In this document: one piece after another, positions 23,912 to 37,029 of the stretch
Layout: each line of letters starts with the position of its first letter
Position numbering within the stretch: position 1 is the first letter of the stretch
The notes under the pieces: generated by a model
What the model saw: the letters and a program-made list of their open reading frames with translations, nothing else
Databases searched by the model: none
What the model was told of the DNA's origin: nothing
Program-made: the position numbers and the translations under genes
From: Mactra quadrangularis
Taxonomy: Eukaryota > Mollusca > Bivalvia > Venerida > Mactridae
Assembly (NCBI GenBank): GCA_025267735.1
Contig: CM046297.1
Span: 32,576,011-32,640,010, forward strand
Direction of reading: 5' to 3'
Length of the DNA stretch: 64,000 bases

Positions 23912-23952
23912 AATTGTTATAAGAGAGAAAGTGTCAGAGAATTATATACAAT
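23912..23952 (-). promoter_or_regulatory. Candidate TATA region of the secreted-peptide gene
   Basis: TGTATATAATT (minus, around 23952-23942) lies about 175 bp upstream of the start codon at 23770, and a second TTATAAC is near 23920. A TSS about 30 bp below the first would give a 5'UTR of about 145 nt with no need for a further intron. Confidence 0.4.
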
Positions 23953-23999
23953 ACCTCAGAACCCAAAATACATTATTCATATTTATTTTTAGGAACGTC

Positions 24000-25255
24000 G
24001 GTTGAATCATTAATACGGGGGCTGATCAGGAAATGTTGTAAAAGGGGAAGGAAGTGATGTTGAGGGAAGGCGATGGGAGTTGTGGAGAATTATATCTCAC
24101 CATTTTATAACAGCTTGATTGAACTTGATGATGATATTGAGTAAAGAAAATCTGGGTCATGAGTGGGGGGAGGGTTTGGGACATTTTTTCAACTTTTTTC
24201 AGTTTGATGAGTATTTTCAAAAAAAAAAAATCGAAATTAAAGTAGTAAACGTTTAAGGAAATGTTTAAGGGGTCTGTAGCTCAAAATATTCTACCAAAGA
24301 GCCGCACTGTAAGAATTGACTGATTCAGAGGAAAAACGAAAACTTGTTCATGACTGATCACTGGGAGAAATTTTAGAAGAATTTCCCTGTGTTTTTTAGG
24401 CTCCTTCATGTAAATATTTTTGCTGAACCATTTTATTTGATAAGAAAGTCGACTCAAAGGAATTGCACTTTTATTTCCAAGTCGTCAGAAAATTACGTAA
24501 GACTGATAAGATTTATGATCTTGATCGGTAACCACATCAGGAGTGCTTTCATAGAGAGTTATCATAAGACAAAAAAATATGGTAAGTTAAAAAATATGGT
24601 AAGTTAAAAATTATCGTAAGTTAGATAATATCACATGAAACGGATATTTGATACAATAAATATCTATTATCACAAAAATGCAAAATCATAATCAGTTTTA
24701 CCAATTATAAAACTTCTTGTTCACAGATTTTTAACTTAAATATCAACTTTTCTAAAACTTTCAAAATTGTATAGAAACATTTTGGAAGCAGTAAAGCAGT
24801 GTCCTGATAATGACAATTTAAGATCAAAATTGATGTACAGTGATATAAGATGGCGATTTCAATCATAAAATTATACCACGTTAGTAACGGTATAGATAAT
24901 TTCATTGCGTTTTTTGTGACTTTAATATTTCTCACAGTTTGCCATAAATTAAGACTTCATTATTTTAACACAATAATTGTGGAACTTTACGGTTCTATTT
25001 ATTGTATACGTGATATGTCCTAGTGGGTGTACAGGATGTTCCAAGTGGTTTATGTCTGGCTATACATGCACAGAATTTCTGTGGAATACTGTCTTAACGC
25101 TGAACAAGTGTACATCCTTCTTTATTTACTTGAAAATAGACTAGTTGTGTACTGATCCGTCATTTGTTTATAAGTTACTGCTAACACTTGTCATAAATGC
25201 AATGTTATTTCACAGGCGATAAAATCTGTAGTTTTCACTCCCGCACAGCTGGGAA
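24000..25255. other. No gene seen
   Basis: AT-rich. A short TATGGTAAGTTAAAAA tandem (about three units, 24578-24625) is the only pattern. Confidence 0.45.
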
Positions 25256-25260
25256 AAAAT

Positions 25261-25988
25261 TATGGTGGCATATTTCTGCCACCAGATAACCACATAACTT
25301 ACACGTTAATTAAGTGGTTAACGTAACTAGTTATTTTTCAATAAATAAAAGATCATAACAGGAGAAAAATGAAACTTCTACAACTTCCATTGTGTATTAT
25401 TTTACCAATTTAATGTTAAGTGGTTGACTAGGTACGTAACTAGTTAACCTCTTGATTAACTAGTTAATGAAATGATTATCTCGTTACCGTAACTAGATAA
25501 CCACTTACCAGTTAGCGATTAAAGATAAGTGATAAGTGGTTAACTAGTTACGCAACTAGTTAACCACGTAATTAACTTGTTAATATATGATTATCTAGGT
25601 AAAGTCACTTATCTATAAATAGTATTGTTTTGCTCCATTGTATTGATACACAGTCACACAACGCAAATCTATTTACAGATAAGTGGTAAGTAGTTATCTA
25701 GTAACGTTAACTAGATAATCACTTAATTAAGAGGTTTACTTGATACGTAACTAGTTAACCACTTAACATTAAATTGGTAAACTAATACAAGAATGGTAGT
25801 TGTAAGCACTAACTTGCATTTAATTCCTGTTATGATCTTTTATTTATTGAAAAAAATAACTAGTCACGTAACTAGTTAACAGTCTTATTTACTAGTTAAT
25901 TATCTGGTTAACTAGTTACGTAAATAGTGAACCACTTAAATAACGTGTTAGTTATGTGGTTATCTGGTGGCAAAAATATGCCTCCATA
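25261..25988. mobile_element. Foldback/MITE element made of TAACTAGTTAAC motifs
   Basis: The ends are TATGGTGGCATATTTCTGCC and, inverted, TATGGAGGCATATTTTTGCC, each itself a mini-hairpin (GGTGGCA...TGCCACC). The whole 728 bp is near-palindromic around 25550: AGATAACCACxTAA, AACTAGTTAACC and TTTAATGTTAAGTGG recur in both orientations. A lone terminus of the same family is at 29226-29322. Confidence 0.8.
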
Positions 25989-26713
25989 GGAAATAGACTA
26001 GAAATACATTTAAAATTTACTTTTCATACATTAAAACGATTTGTCGTGATGTGGTTCTTTAAGCGTGGGATGTGTTGAAATTTTTCATGTCAGTATTGCT
26101 AACTAATACAAATGAAGTAAACTGGTTGAATTTGAATGAAAAAAAAATGAATAAATTTTTCTACGCGAAATTAAAAAAAACGTCAATTAATGTAACTAAT
26201 TATTGAATTAATTTAACTTTGTTCGTAAGAAATGAATGAGAAAATTGAAAAAAACTTACTGTTTGTTGACAAATTATTTTTCAAACATTAACTTCAATGT
26301 AAATAAATTCCTAAGCGTGTAAGCTCTCAAAAATGTACAAAACTCTACAAACAATTGACAAAAAAGCGACAAATATCAAATTGGGACTTTATATACCCAG
26401 CTGATATACGTAGATGACTATGTATTAAACAGCATGCGGTTAAAAAACTACCAGGTGCAATTATATTCGGTGATACAGTCGAGGCTGGCTTTATAATCTA
26501 CCAATAGTGGTTACCAACGCGCTGCTGAAACCATTTGACCGTTGATTTATAATTTACTGTTATTTCATAGTTTTTAAATAAATGACCAATTTTACTTTAT
26601 CATTTCATAAACAAATCATATTACTTCCAATATTAAGCCATAAAACTTAACTCTTAACACTTTTGTAACGAGAGAACAAGGAAAATAAATAAATACAGTT
26701 TCTTGTTGTTTTT

Positions 26714-26852
26714 GATGGCCATCTTGGCGACAGTATTGAATCTCACAACTTTCGCACAGGCTTCAAAGTTTATTTTTTAAATTACTACCGACAATATACT
26801 TCATAAAGATAGTGTACTTTGTTGATATAATGCTGACGTCACAGCGGTCGCT
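26714..26852. promoter_or_regulatory. CRE + YY1-like promoter patch
   Basis: TGACGTCA at 26834-26841 runs into CACAGCGGTCGCT (26840-26852), the same 13-mer found by the CRE upstream of the 217-residue gene. About 110 bp away on the minus strand is CAAGATGGCC (26727-26718), a YY1-like site that also supplies an ATG opening a 22-codon frame. No gene body could be traced from it. Confidence 0.4.
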
Positions 26853-27634
26853 GTAGACGAGAGGTCGTTATATCGATTACGATTTAGTACAGGTATTACT
26901 GTATTATGTGACACATAATTTTATTCAAGAAGGTGTATCAAATATACATTGACATCAAAACTATATAATATATTTACATAATCTGATTTCATTCAGGATT
27001 AATATAAAAAAACTCGAAGAATTTTTTTCTATATCATTTTATTACTTTGGTTGAAATGTTGGCTTATCCGAATAAATGAAGCCCACTCGCCCACGCTTTA
27101 AGTATATTGTTGCAAAGGGGAACTGTAACAAAATTCTCTTGCTATTGTAAGATTTTAAGTGGTTGTTTTTAAAATTGGTAACAGTTGACAGTCGACGGGT
27201 ACATTCTAAAAAAGGATTAATAACTCACGTTTTCTTTGAGGTATTAAGAACTCAGAATCGTAAAATGATAATATAACAGGAATTAAATATCGATGTGTTA
27301 CACGGGTTAGCTTGCATTACACATGTCTGTGTATGAACGAATTTCTCCAATCTGCACTTTCCGCACATCAATACAATGCGTAAGCACTCAGTAATCTTAT
27401 CCTGAGCATTGATATCGAACTATTTTGTTGTGCACTAGATCGGTTCTAATTCAAAGCATTAAAAGCACATCGAGATCGCCGGGCGCATTGTAGGTTATGA
27501 AACTAAGTACATACTTATGAGTATGATATAACCTTCTATTTAAAATATTACCCCTTTTTAAGGACAGCCTTGTTTTGTACTGGACCCTCTCAATTTACAG
27601 TCAGGAGCGCTACTGACTACGATCACTGGAAGGA

Positions 27635-27713
27635 CATTCTCGTAGCCAGAAGTTATCAAGATTCTCGATGTAAGATATAGATAGAATCTTGATAACTTCT
27701 TGGTACGAGAGTG
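27635..27713. ncRNA. Long perfect-stem hairpin (pre-miRNA-like or mini-MITE)
   Basis: GAAGTTATCAAGATTCT (from 27649) pairs with AGAATCTTGATAACTTC (27683-27699), and outer bases extend the stem (TTCTCGTA/TACGAGAG) to about 30 bp around a loop of roughly 17 nt. The size is like an animal miRNA precursor, but a miniature foldback transposon is equally possible. Confidence 0.4.
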
Positions 27714-27914
27714 TGGAAGGAAAGTAGGCCAGTCGTTACTCACATAAATGGGTATATGCCTAGTACTTGGTGAACATATTGGACTCATAGGTCTAAGACT
27801 ATCCAAGAACACTGTAAAGGACGGTTAACAGTCGTTTTGTGACTGTATTTTGAAAATCGACGGAGAACAGTCAATCGCTTTTAGACGGTTTTGATCCTCA
27901 ATTTTTTACTGGGT

Positions 27915-28055
27915 TCAACGCCGTGTCAACACATTTTAGGTCATTTTACGGCATCCAGCGATTCTAACCTAGATTTCATGGATCCTTGTCTATAAGCAAA
28001 ACTCATCTACCCTTCCACAAGGCCAGAAACTCCTCTATATACCTTATAAATGGAG
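27915..28055 (+). repeat. Dispersed repeat fragment, longest copy
   Basis: TTTTACGGCATCCAGCGATT, CTTGTCTATAAGC and CATCTACCCTTCCACAAGG are shared with 4196-4290 and 13058-13150. Confidence 0.55.
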
Positions 28056-28104
28056 GAAAATTGAAATTATTGTCAAGCGCTACCAACTACGCTACCGACC
28101 CGGG

Positions 28105-28490
28105 TTTTTATCTGCACCATTCGGAACATCCTCGGCCATTCGCTACGAATAACCTCGGACATATTTAGGCGCCATTTTGAAACTATGTAAACAAGTACAC
28201 GATCGTTTAGGCGTTATGCGATGACTGAAGTTTCGTTTTTAGTCCGTAAATTTGAAATTACTCATTTCAAAGGTATCGATGAACAATATTTGTTTCAATT
28301 AAAAACAAATAAATATGTTTAGACAAAGATATGTGTGTATACTACATGTACAAGGACTATTTTGTGTAACCGTTACTACCCTCGCGTAGGTAGTTAATCA
28401 CCAAATCCAGTGAGACCCCCACGAATCCTTCCGAGATTATTCTTTCATGAAAGGTCGAGGGTGTTCCGAATGTGATCTACACATTGCTAC
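28105..28490. mobile_element. MITE with ATTCGGAAC ends
   Basis: CATTCGGAACATCCTCGG (from 28120) is matched inverted by CGAGGGTGTTCCGAATG (28456-28472). The ends relate to the small foldback at 1412-1500. Interior non-coding. Confidence 0.55.
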
Positions 28491-28770
28491 AAGTATCGAT
28501 TTATTGCGTCCATGACAAACCAACGTACCATATTGTTCAATGTCGACCCGTGACTAATAATAAACCACTTTAAGAAATTGTTCACTGTATTGTTTTACCG
28601 ATGAACAACCAAACACCTGGTCAATTACTCAGTGTAAATGACAATGCCAAATTTTCTTTCCACTAATTCAAATTATAAACATGCTTATGAGTGATAATCT
28701 ACATCATAGACATAATAATAGAATCTACATGTATATTACGCACGTTAAATATATCAGTTATCATCTATGG

Positions 28771-29052
28771 TTGCTGGGGCGGATCCATGATTTTTTCCAG
28801 GGGGGGTCCGAACTTTTTCTAGGGGGGGGTCCAAACTATCAAACCACATTATACACATTTTGCAGAATAATGCAACATATCGATAATAAAAAAAAACCAG
28901 TAAATCTATGTTACGCACTGAGAAAAAAAAGCTTCATGCTACTTAAAACTGACTTACAGTCAAGAAATACCCTAATAGACAGGTACATTTTGAAAATTCC
29001 AGGGGGGGGGTCCAGACCCCCTGACCCCCCTCCCCTGCTAGATCCGCTATTT
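28771..29052. mobile_element. G/C-run MITE (GGGGCGGATCC ends)
   Basis: It starts GGGGCGGATCCATGA plus G-runs (7 and 8 G) and ends with inverted CCCCTGCTAGATCCGC preceded by GACCCCCTGACCCCCCTCC. The 137-codon open frame across it (28681-29094) is repeat-derived. Confidence 0.6.
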
Positions 29053-29225
29053 CTGCTACCAGACAACCACGTCAGTAGCAAGATAATATTGTAGTTTTCT
29101 CGTTACGTATTGTCTATTTTTTCTCAACTGTCGAAGTTTGAATAATTTCACGGGGATCGAGTACACACTATCACAATATGAGGGATCTGTGAGGGATCAC
29201 CTACTTGAGATCTCAATGATCAGGA

Positions 29226-29322
29226 GAAAGTGTTTATCTAGTAACGTAACTAGTTTACCTCTCAATTAACTTGTTAGTTATATGTAGTTAACTGGTGGCA
29301 GAAATATGCCACCATATAAAAC
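29226..29322 (-). mobile_element. Solo terminus of the TAACTAGTTAAC foldback family
   Basis: GTAACGTAACTAGTTTACCT ... TGGTGGCAGAAATATGCCAC matches the right end of the element at 25261-25988. Confidence 0.7.
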
Positions 29323-29329
29323 AGTACAT

Positions 29330-31440
29330 GTACAGATGATTGTTTTGTTTTATTACACATCACAGGGGTGAATCAAAATAGTTACCAGGGAAAAGACCTA
29401 ATATTTTAAGACAGGGTCTTATTGTGAGAAGTTGAAAACAATTCTACTGGTCCGATTTACTATCAAATTTTCTTAACGTTATTAAGCATGAAAGACAGAT
29501 AAAACCAAAAAATAAAGACATTTTTACAAATTTTCACTCAATCCATGGGATTCAAGGCCATCATTTTAGACTTTTAAGAAAAGTGGATGTTCGAATTTCC
29601 TTGACTTACATAAGAGCCGTCTCCGCATAGCATAATAAGTTAAATCATGCCGATGACGAACAGAAGGAAATAATTTCACATACTTAAACTATTTAAAAAC
29701 ATATAAACTGCACTAATTAATTTGTTTACCAAATATTTTGACAAGTTGAATGTGTAGTATTGTAAGAGGTATCAGTTACAAGTCGCTCGAGTACGTTTTT
29801 ATCGTAAAAAAAAGAAAAAAAACTGGTACTTACAACGTAAGTCAGCAGGTAAAACATTTGTGGGGGTATTTTGATATCCGTTCGTACACTGATAGACTGT
29901 ATTATGTTACAATATGATGTCACATTGTTACGGTGGATAGGCCATAAATATGCTTAAAATCTTCAGGTTTCCTATGAGGGTTTTTTTTTTGGGGGGGGGG
30001 GGGGTCGGTAGATTATGTCTTTCTTCAAGTCGAAGATCACATTTAGTGTTTATACATAATAGTTTACATACAGTCCACTCTCATTATCTCGAAGAAATCT
30101 GGCACATCAAAATATTGAGATGACGAAAATACTGGGGGGGGGGGAGGGGGGGGGGTAGGTCATATCACGACTGTCAGTCTGCCTACTCACTGTTCCTGGA
30201 AAGGCTAAATCTCTGGATTTAGCTGTTGACCAGTTTCTAGACATAAACTTCAATCATTGAGTGACAACTGCCCTTCATGATTTAAAATCAGTTGTAGAAA
30301 GGAGAATGATCACAGAAATTATTTCATGAACAAATTCCATGAAAGTATACCCCGTCCTTGGTATTGTTATCTCGATATTTCTTAGAGATAATTCAATCCA
30401 TGACCTCCCGATCAAATCACCTAAGAGCTACCGACTGAGCAAGTCGAAAAGACGGATATGAAACTCGAGATAAAAGATTTTAAAAATGTCTGAAATTCAT
30501 TACAGTACATACATGTAAACCAATAAGCCGTAAGGTAATTAAAATATCTTCGGTCGGTGGATGTTTAGAGGGTTCATTAGTAAAAGACAGGAACCAAACC
30601 TAGTTTTATATTTTATTATATGGCCTTAAATGTAAAATATCCTAAATATTTCAATGATACTTGGTGGTTTAAATTTTGTATTATCAAAACAGTAGGAGAT
30701 ATTACAGCGTGATTCGGCGATTTTTTTCTTCACTGGATTAATTGTTATTTGCTTCACGCCAGCCTCATTGTGTGCGTGACTCAAAAAGTTTAAGGTCTTA
30801 CGCCTCTAATGCTAAATTTATATAGTGCTTTAGGCTGAACCATATCTAATGCTATAATATATACAGTGCCAATTAAAAGTTCTTGGGAAATATCAGTTTT
30901 ACGATAAAATAATTAACATAATACCTTCAGGTTTATGTCACAATGTATTAAAACTTGCTTTTTGATTATAAAATTATGATGGTGGGCCAAGTGATTTAAA
31001 CAACTTATCTTAAGTCTACAGGCTGCTAACATGAAACTCTCACTAAATATATATATTTTGGGAAAGGAGACACTTCCATGCAGGTAGCCTGAGTACATAG
31101 AATTTTATGTTATGAAATGTACTGTTCTGTTGGGTTGAATTAATACTTTATTAGTTTTGAAACAAGGAATTTTTAACCATTATACAATCACAAATTAAAA
31201 TTTTAGTGAATCATATCCATTGAAAACTTTACCACAAAGTTTGACATTTTTAAAAGATTGGTTAGTGAAGACCTTAACAAGATGACAGAGTTATGTCTCT
31301 ATTACAATGACTAACAAGTTATAATACAGCCTCTGTAATCCTTTCATGTTACTTTGATGTAATACTGACCAGATTAATCATACTGAATTACTCATTTCTG
31401 AAACTTAGAAGTTTTGTACAGTCATTCATAAATGCAAAGC
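29330..31440. other. No gene supported; homopolymer G runs and a SINE
   Basis: Poly-G tracts are at about 29990-30005 and 30134-30155 (potential G-quadruplexes). Short minus-strand frames (29726-29923, 30913-31098) lack paired splice sites or motifs. One donor-like GTAAGTACC is at 29834-29826. Confidence 0.45.
30158..30372 (-). mobile_element. SINE, inverted orientation
   Basis: Read on the minus strand: TTGTCACTCAATGATTG body, CTTTCCAGGAACAGTGAGTA core and CGTGATATGACCTACC tail. The 5' tRNA head is mostly lost. Confidence 0.7.
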
Positions 31441-31444
31441 TATA

Positions 31445-31690
31445 GTTGTATGGTTAGCTCAGTTGGTTGTTGGCAAGTCTACTGATCAAGGGATCCTGGA
31501 ATCAATTCCTAGTCAGGGCATACTTTTGTGAAGTTTGATCATGAAATATTTCTAAGGGTATTAATCCTCCTGCCACTGATTCTTATTCATGAAGTTTTTT
31601 CCTAGTAACTTGTTAACATCTAAATTCAGAGATTTTCCTTGAAAATACATGTAGTTAAGATTTTGTTCAGTGGTTGAGTACTGGACATTG
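31445..31690 (+). mobile_element. tRNA-derived SINE (5' part)
   Basis: The head GGTTAGCTCAGTTGGTTGTT, a degraded B box GAATCAATTCCTAG and the body CATACTTTTGTGAAGTTTGA ... CTCCTGCCACTGATTCTTA are present. The 3' half is diverged. Confidence 0.7.
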
Positions 31691-32389
31691 TAATCTCTCT
31701 CATTAATAAAGAATCCTGGGTTCAAACTAGAAGACCAGTCATAGTTGTTGGTTCACTATGCAGGAACTTTGGTCATGGTTCTTTATTGGTTTTTAGATGT
31801 ACCAGTATCTGTATATATACCTTGCCTAGTACCTGACACTTGATGTAGGGGTAGGTGGTAGAATAGCTAAACAAACAACATAAATGAATAAAATATTTTC
31901 ATATCAATGTTTATTTCATTAATAAAATCAATACAGTGCAGAAAAATAAAATGAAGCATTTAACATAAAGAAAAAGTAAAACATATATTTTGAAAAAAAG
32001 GTAACTATATAGTCATAACAAATTTAATAAAGATACTATTGTTCATTAGTCAAGGCTCACCTAGCAACTGAAAAATAATGAATATCACAAAAAATGTTTG
32101 ATACATAAAATATTTCTTTGATGCTCACAAAACACTCACACCTATGAGTGGGGGTATAATTAAATAAATAAGAAAGAGTAAACAGTTTATACATATCTAT
32201 AAAGCCTACACAATATTATTGAACTATGCTCAGGCTAGTTTTAGTTATATTTTATATTTATTTGAAAAACAGGAACAGTCCATAGACAGCAGGCTTGATT
32301 GTTCTGTATGCTCTTACAAACAAAATCAATTATTTATCAAAATGTTTAGTGGATACTTTCATTTGTATAAGTAAATATTGCATGCAAAA

Positions 32390-32720
32390 CTAATAACTAA
32401 GAATAAAAGGGCCACAATCCTTTCAAACTTCTGGCAAGAGTTATGCAACTTAGTACATGCCCATGATTTTGACCCTGTAGACATGTGTACAATTTTAAGT
32501 GAATCCCTCCAAAGTTGCAAAGATAAAATGCTGCACCAAAAACCTTAATCAAGAAATTTTTAACCATAAAAGGATTAAAATTTACTTTAAAATAATGCAA
32601 GAGTTATGGGACTTTGTATTTAACATCCAATGACAACCCTGTTGACATTTGTAAAGTTTCAAGTCAATCCCTTCAGTAGTTTCAAGATATAAAAATGTTG
32701 AACCTTATTCTTAACCAATG
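32390..32720. repeat. Dispersed repeat with two related internal units
   Basis: The motif AAGAGTTATG(CA/GG)ACTT recurs about 155-160 bp apart, each followed by a GACATxTGTA...AAGTxAATCCCT segment. It resembles a repeat widespread in bivalve genomes; the family is not named. Confidence 0.5.
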
Positions 32721-33450
32721 CCCACTTTGAGAGATAAATTATCACATGTATATATTACAGCAGTATATAACATACAATCATGTATATCAATACATCAGTA
32801 TAACAACAAATATAACATAGAAACAATAACACAAAAATAGCACAACAACATAAAACAAGAGGGACCCTAAAGGGACCTTAAAGGCCCTATATTATTAGGA
32901 CCCTCAACTTGCCCATCTGACATTTAGGCAAGAAGATTGAAAGTTTATTAACAAATAGGCCTGCTAATGACCAAAATGTCTAAGATTGTTTTAAGCTTAA
33001 AATGTTTTTAGCCTGAATAAGTCCTCTTTTCACCTAAAAATGTTTCTTTTTCTATAAGGTTATACCAAAAATTAATTCTATGTTAAGGATCCAGTCTTAA
33101 TTTTCAAACATTCCAACCTGACAGGAAACAACAAACAACTTGCAAGAATAAAAACAAAAGGTATCAATAAAATAAACTCTATCTTATACAACGTAGAACT
33201 ATATTTTGGTCCTGGTGATAGTTAACACTGATTTAAGAGCAAGAATACGTGTTCCTGCTCTTTCATTGAGTTAATTTTTGGGTAAGGTTGTTTTTATATG
33301 GTTATTTTGTTATCATTTTGTTTGATAGATTCAAGATCTGAAGAAACATAGAATCAGTGAAATAGCCTAAAGTAGAAAAATATAATTCAAAGGCTGAAAT
33401 CAGATCTATGTTTAATGTATACAAACTAGAACACGGCAGTTAAATTATGA

Positions 33451-33722
33451 TATAGCTCGTTTAGGATAACTTGAGACAAAATACAACGAAACCATTTTTA
33501 TACAAAGGTAGATTTAAGTTAAGTACACGTAATTATCGACTATTAACAGTGTGTTTTTGAAGTATTAAATTTAGTACGAGAACTCACGTTCCACGCATTA
33601 AGACATGTTTAATACTTTCATTACACAAAATCAGCTGACCTCCCTGTTTTATGTAATACCGGAGTCCCATATATGTAAACAGACTGAGTCGTTTGTCTCA
33701 AGTTATCCTAAACGAGCTATAA
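33451..33722. mobile_element. MITE with 30-bp perfect terminal inverted repeats
   Basis: TATAGCTCGTTTAGGATAAC continues to TTGAGACAAA at the left and is exactly inverted at 33692-33721. TA is present outside both ends. Interior about 210 bp, non-coding. Confidence 0.85.
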
Positions 33723-34679
33723 TATTATAATGAAATGTGATAACATATACTTGTATATTCATTCACAACAAATACAGAGTAGTAAAAGAATACAATTATA
33801 GAGAAAAAGGCAAGAAATAAACTAGCTCACTAGAATCTATGAAATTATGCACTTTAATATTGAGCAAACTGATGTTTTAATGGTCATGGTTATTAATAAT
33901 GTAATTTATACTTGAAAGCAAATAAACAGTAATTAAAATGAATTAAAAGTAAAAAATTCTTAAATGAAGATGGTCTATGGCCTTAAAAGAATTCCTTTAC
34001 TGGTTTTATCACGCCAAAAAAATAGAGTCGATAGGAATGTAAACTTCTTGAAAATTCATTTTATTGTCATTTGTATAGAAATATTACAGGTAAATCTGCC
34101 TAAATTGACACCCTCTTGACACCAGTACTGAAGTTCTGAACTAATAAATGTACAAGAGCTCTCAATTGACATCAATAAGACAATGAAATTTATAAATCAA
34201 AGCACAATTTCTAACTATTTTCTAAAACTTGACAATTTACCGGTTTTGACTACAAAAAAATACAGTTAGTTGTAGAATAGGGTCGTTTGGGTTATCAAAA
34301 ACATAACTAATGTATTTTCTAGACCTATTAACTTCCTTGACAAAACAGAACCAGAAACATCACTATTTTTCTAGTACTTTAAATATAACTGTCAAGACAA
34401 AACAAAGGAATATAACATTAACTCAATGAAATAATTATAATAATGCTATTGAGATCAAAATAATATTTGGTTCAAAATTTGAGATACTAGTGGGAAGCAC
34501 CAAACAAAACAAAACAAAACTACCATAAAAATATAGAAGACAATACCCTCAATTGTATTTCTTTAATTACAAATGTTTACTGGAAGACTAAACTTTCTCA
34601 AGTGCTAAATTTAATATAGTCACACATTTCTGTATAAAGCAACAGGTGAATATTTTAAAGTTCCAAATATCTTAATATA

Positions 34680-34880
34680 ATAACAACATCTGTTTATAGT
34701 AACAATGCTTATTTATGGTAACAAAAGACTATTAATAGTTACAAGTGTCTATTTTTAGAAACAAATGTTTATTTATAGACACATGATTCTATTTTTAATT
34801 TAAATGTCTATTTATGGCTCCTTATTAATATTTTTAAAATCTATTCATAGACACCAAAATCTGTTAATAGCAACAAATGG
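34680..34880 (+). repeat. Minisatellite, TCTATTTATAGTAACAxATG-like, about 21-bp unit
   Basis: About nine degenerate units (CTGTTTATAGTAACA, CTATTAATAGTTACA, CTATTTTTAGAAACA). The same unit forms a second array at 38265-38450. Confidence 0.75.
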
Positions 34881-36169
34881 CTATTTCATTTTGAACATAA
34901 ATAATACTGTGCACTTACAAATGTATATTACTGTCTGAAACGCTGTTAGAAATATTAACACCTAAGTAATAAAGAAAAATCACAGATTTTTACAGCACCT
35001 TGAAATATACAAAATAACTAAAAAAGCTCAGCTTTGACCAAAAATAGTTATTCATATAAAAAAAGCACTTCATTTTTGCGCACCAAAAGTTAACAATAAA
35101 GTCATGGCAAAAAAAGTATAGTTACGTAGTAACTTATAATAATATCATGGTAACAAAAAGGTACAACTAACTACATGTAGATATATACAATCATATAGTT
35201 TCATTCCACTCTCTATACATGGTATACATTGGGGGAAAATTATAACAAAATCCTCTACATTTCAGCAGGGCTCAAATTTAGGCTCTCTCACTAGCAAAAT
35301 GTCATTTGGAATCAGAAAATAACTAGTTATAACTATTTTAACACATAAATTTTTCATGAGTTGAAAACACCATTATATATATACATAACTGTTTAACACA
35401 TGCCAGCCTTGAAACAGCCATACTAATGGATTATACAGCCTTTTTATTAACCAACCTGTATACCTACAGGCTACAAGCATGAGAATTATACATGTAGCTT
35501 ATGTCATAAACAAGATTCTGACCCATTTAAAAATTCATGTTAAAATAGCATTACAGTTGTGGTATATATCATCTTGCAACTGTATGAATAGTTTATCTTA
35601 ACAGAAGCTTATAGTGGAAATAAAATCAACTCACAAAAATACACAAGACCTATGTTTGATAAATTTGAGACTTGGTTTAGGCTAACATTTAATAAGATAC
35701 AAGAAAGGTAAGGAAATCACAGGCATTCCAAGGGATTCTCCAAATGATCCCTACATTATGAAAATAACCTTTTTCTTAAGCTAAGTCACACTTTAAGAGC
35801 TATTTATTTACATGCAAATATTTTTAAGAGAAAAAAAGATTTCATAAAAACAAAAATGCACCAATGATCAAAAAGTTGTCAAAATAATCCCTAGCAAAAT
35901 GCTCTTATTATCATTATTGAATTCACTTTATTAAATAATTAAAAAGCCTTAGCAATCAGAGGTTGACTTAACCTTATTGTTTATTGAAAGATGTTAAAAT
36001 TTTGTTCATGAATGCTTTAATGAGTGATGACTTCACAACAGGGGAAGTTAAATAACATCAGACTATAATAATTATGAGACAATACATTAAATGAAAATAT
36101 AACATTGAGCAAAGCATTGTAAAATGTTCACATTTGCAACATCTGAGATTATACCCTTTCATGACAACT

Positions 36170-36300
36170 GACCAATCAAATTGTAAAAAAATCAAAATTG
36201 ACTAATCAAATTAAAGCAATTCAAATTTGACCAATCAAATAAAGAAATCGAAATTGAGAAAAAGTTAATATTGACTAACCAATCAAATTGTTCTATTAGT
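36170..36300 (+). repeat. GACCAATCAAATT cluster
   Basis: GAC(C/T)AATCAAATx occurs four to five times in 130 bp, each containing a CCAAT or CTAAT pentamer. Confidence 0.55.
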
Positions 36301-37029
36301 TAATTACAAACCTAGTTCTTTGAACCAGACAAACACTACAGTTTGTACAAGTAAATATCAATAAATGAATACATTGAGACTAGTGTAAGGTGATTAAATA
36401 CAAGCTTTAAAACAGAATATACACAAGGATGGGGGGGGGGGGTAGGTATACATACAATTTTGATTATATATAATTATTTACATTTATATATTATCTGTCA
36501 CAATTTTAAGTCACAACTAAAACCACAAATTCTTGGAAGGGTATAAATCTATGACTGATGGGTTAGGTCATATAAATTCTAAAATTTATCATTTTTAACA
36601 AGTCTTGTATTTAGATAAATGTAACCACGTTGTAAAGATGTTTTATGTCTCTGACACTCTTGGTTGTAACAAAATAATAAATCATCAGCCAAAAATACAC
36701 TCAGCTAAGTTTAGAATGACATAAGATATACCACATGTTGAAAATGTTTGAATTTTGAAGTACTCAGTGTGTATTAAATTATCTGTCTCATTTTTGGTGT
36801 TTTGAAATTATTCTTAATACAATATGAATTCTTGTTTTTGTCAAAGAAACATCATCAGATATAGATTTATACACTACATAAGTTTATTACCTATATATCC
36901 ATAGAAGGGTCAAACAATATCAGTTTTCAAGGTACTGACCTGCACTTCTTGTCTTACTTTATCTTTTTTTTACTTCCCTTCAAGAACATTTTCTTTTTAG
37001 CAGGATTGCTCATACATTTTGGCAATATG

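Noticed and set aside
26650..26727. 22-codon frame starting at CAAGATGG (minus) as a signal-peptide exon
   Set aside because: Stop after 22 codons with no good donor; more likely a YY1-like promoter site.
28681..29094. 137-codon frame with GGG/PPP runs
   Set aside because: It spans a G-run MITE; composition and ends are repeat-derived.
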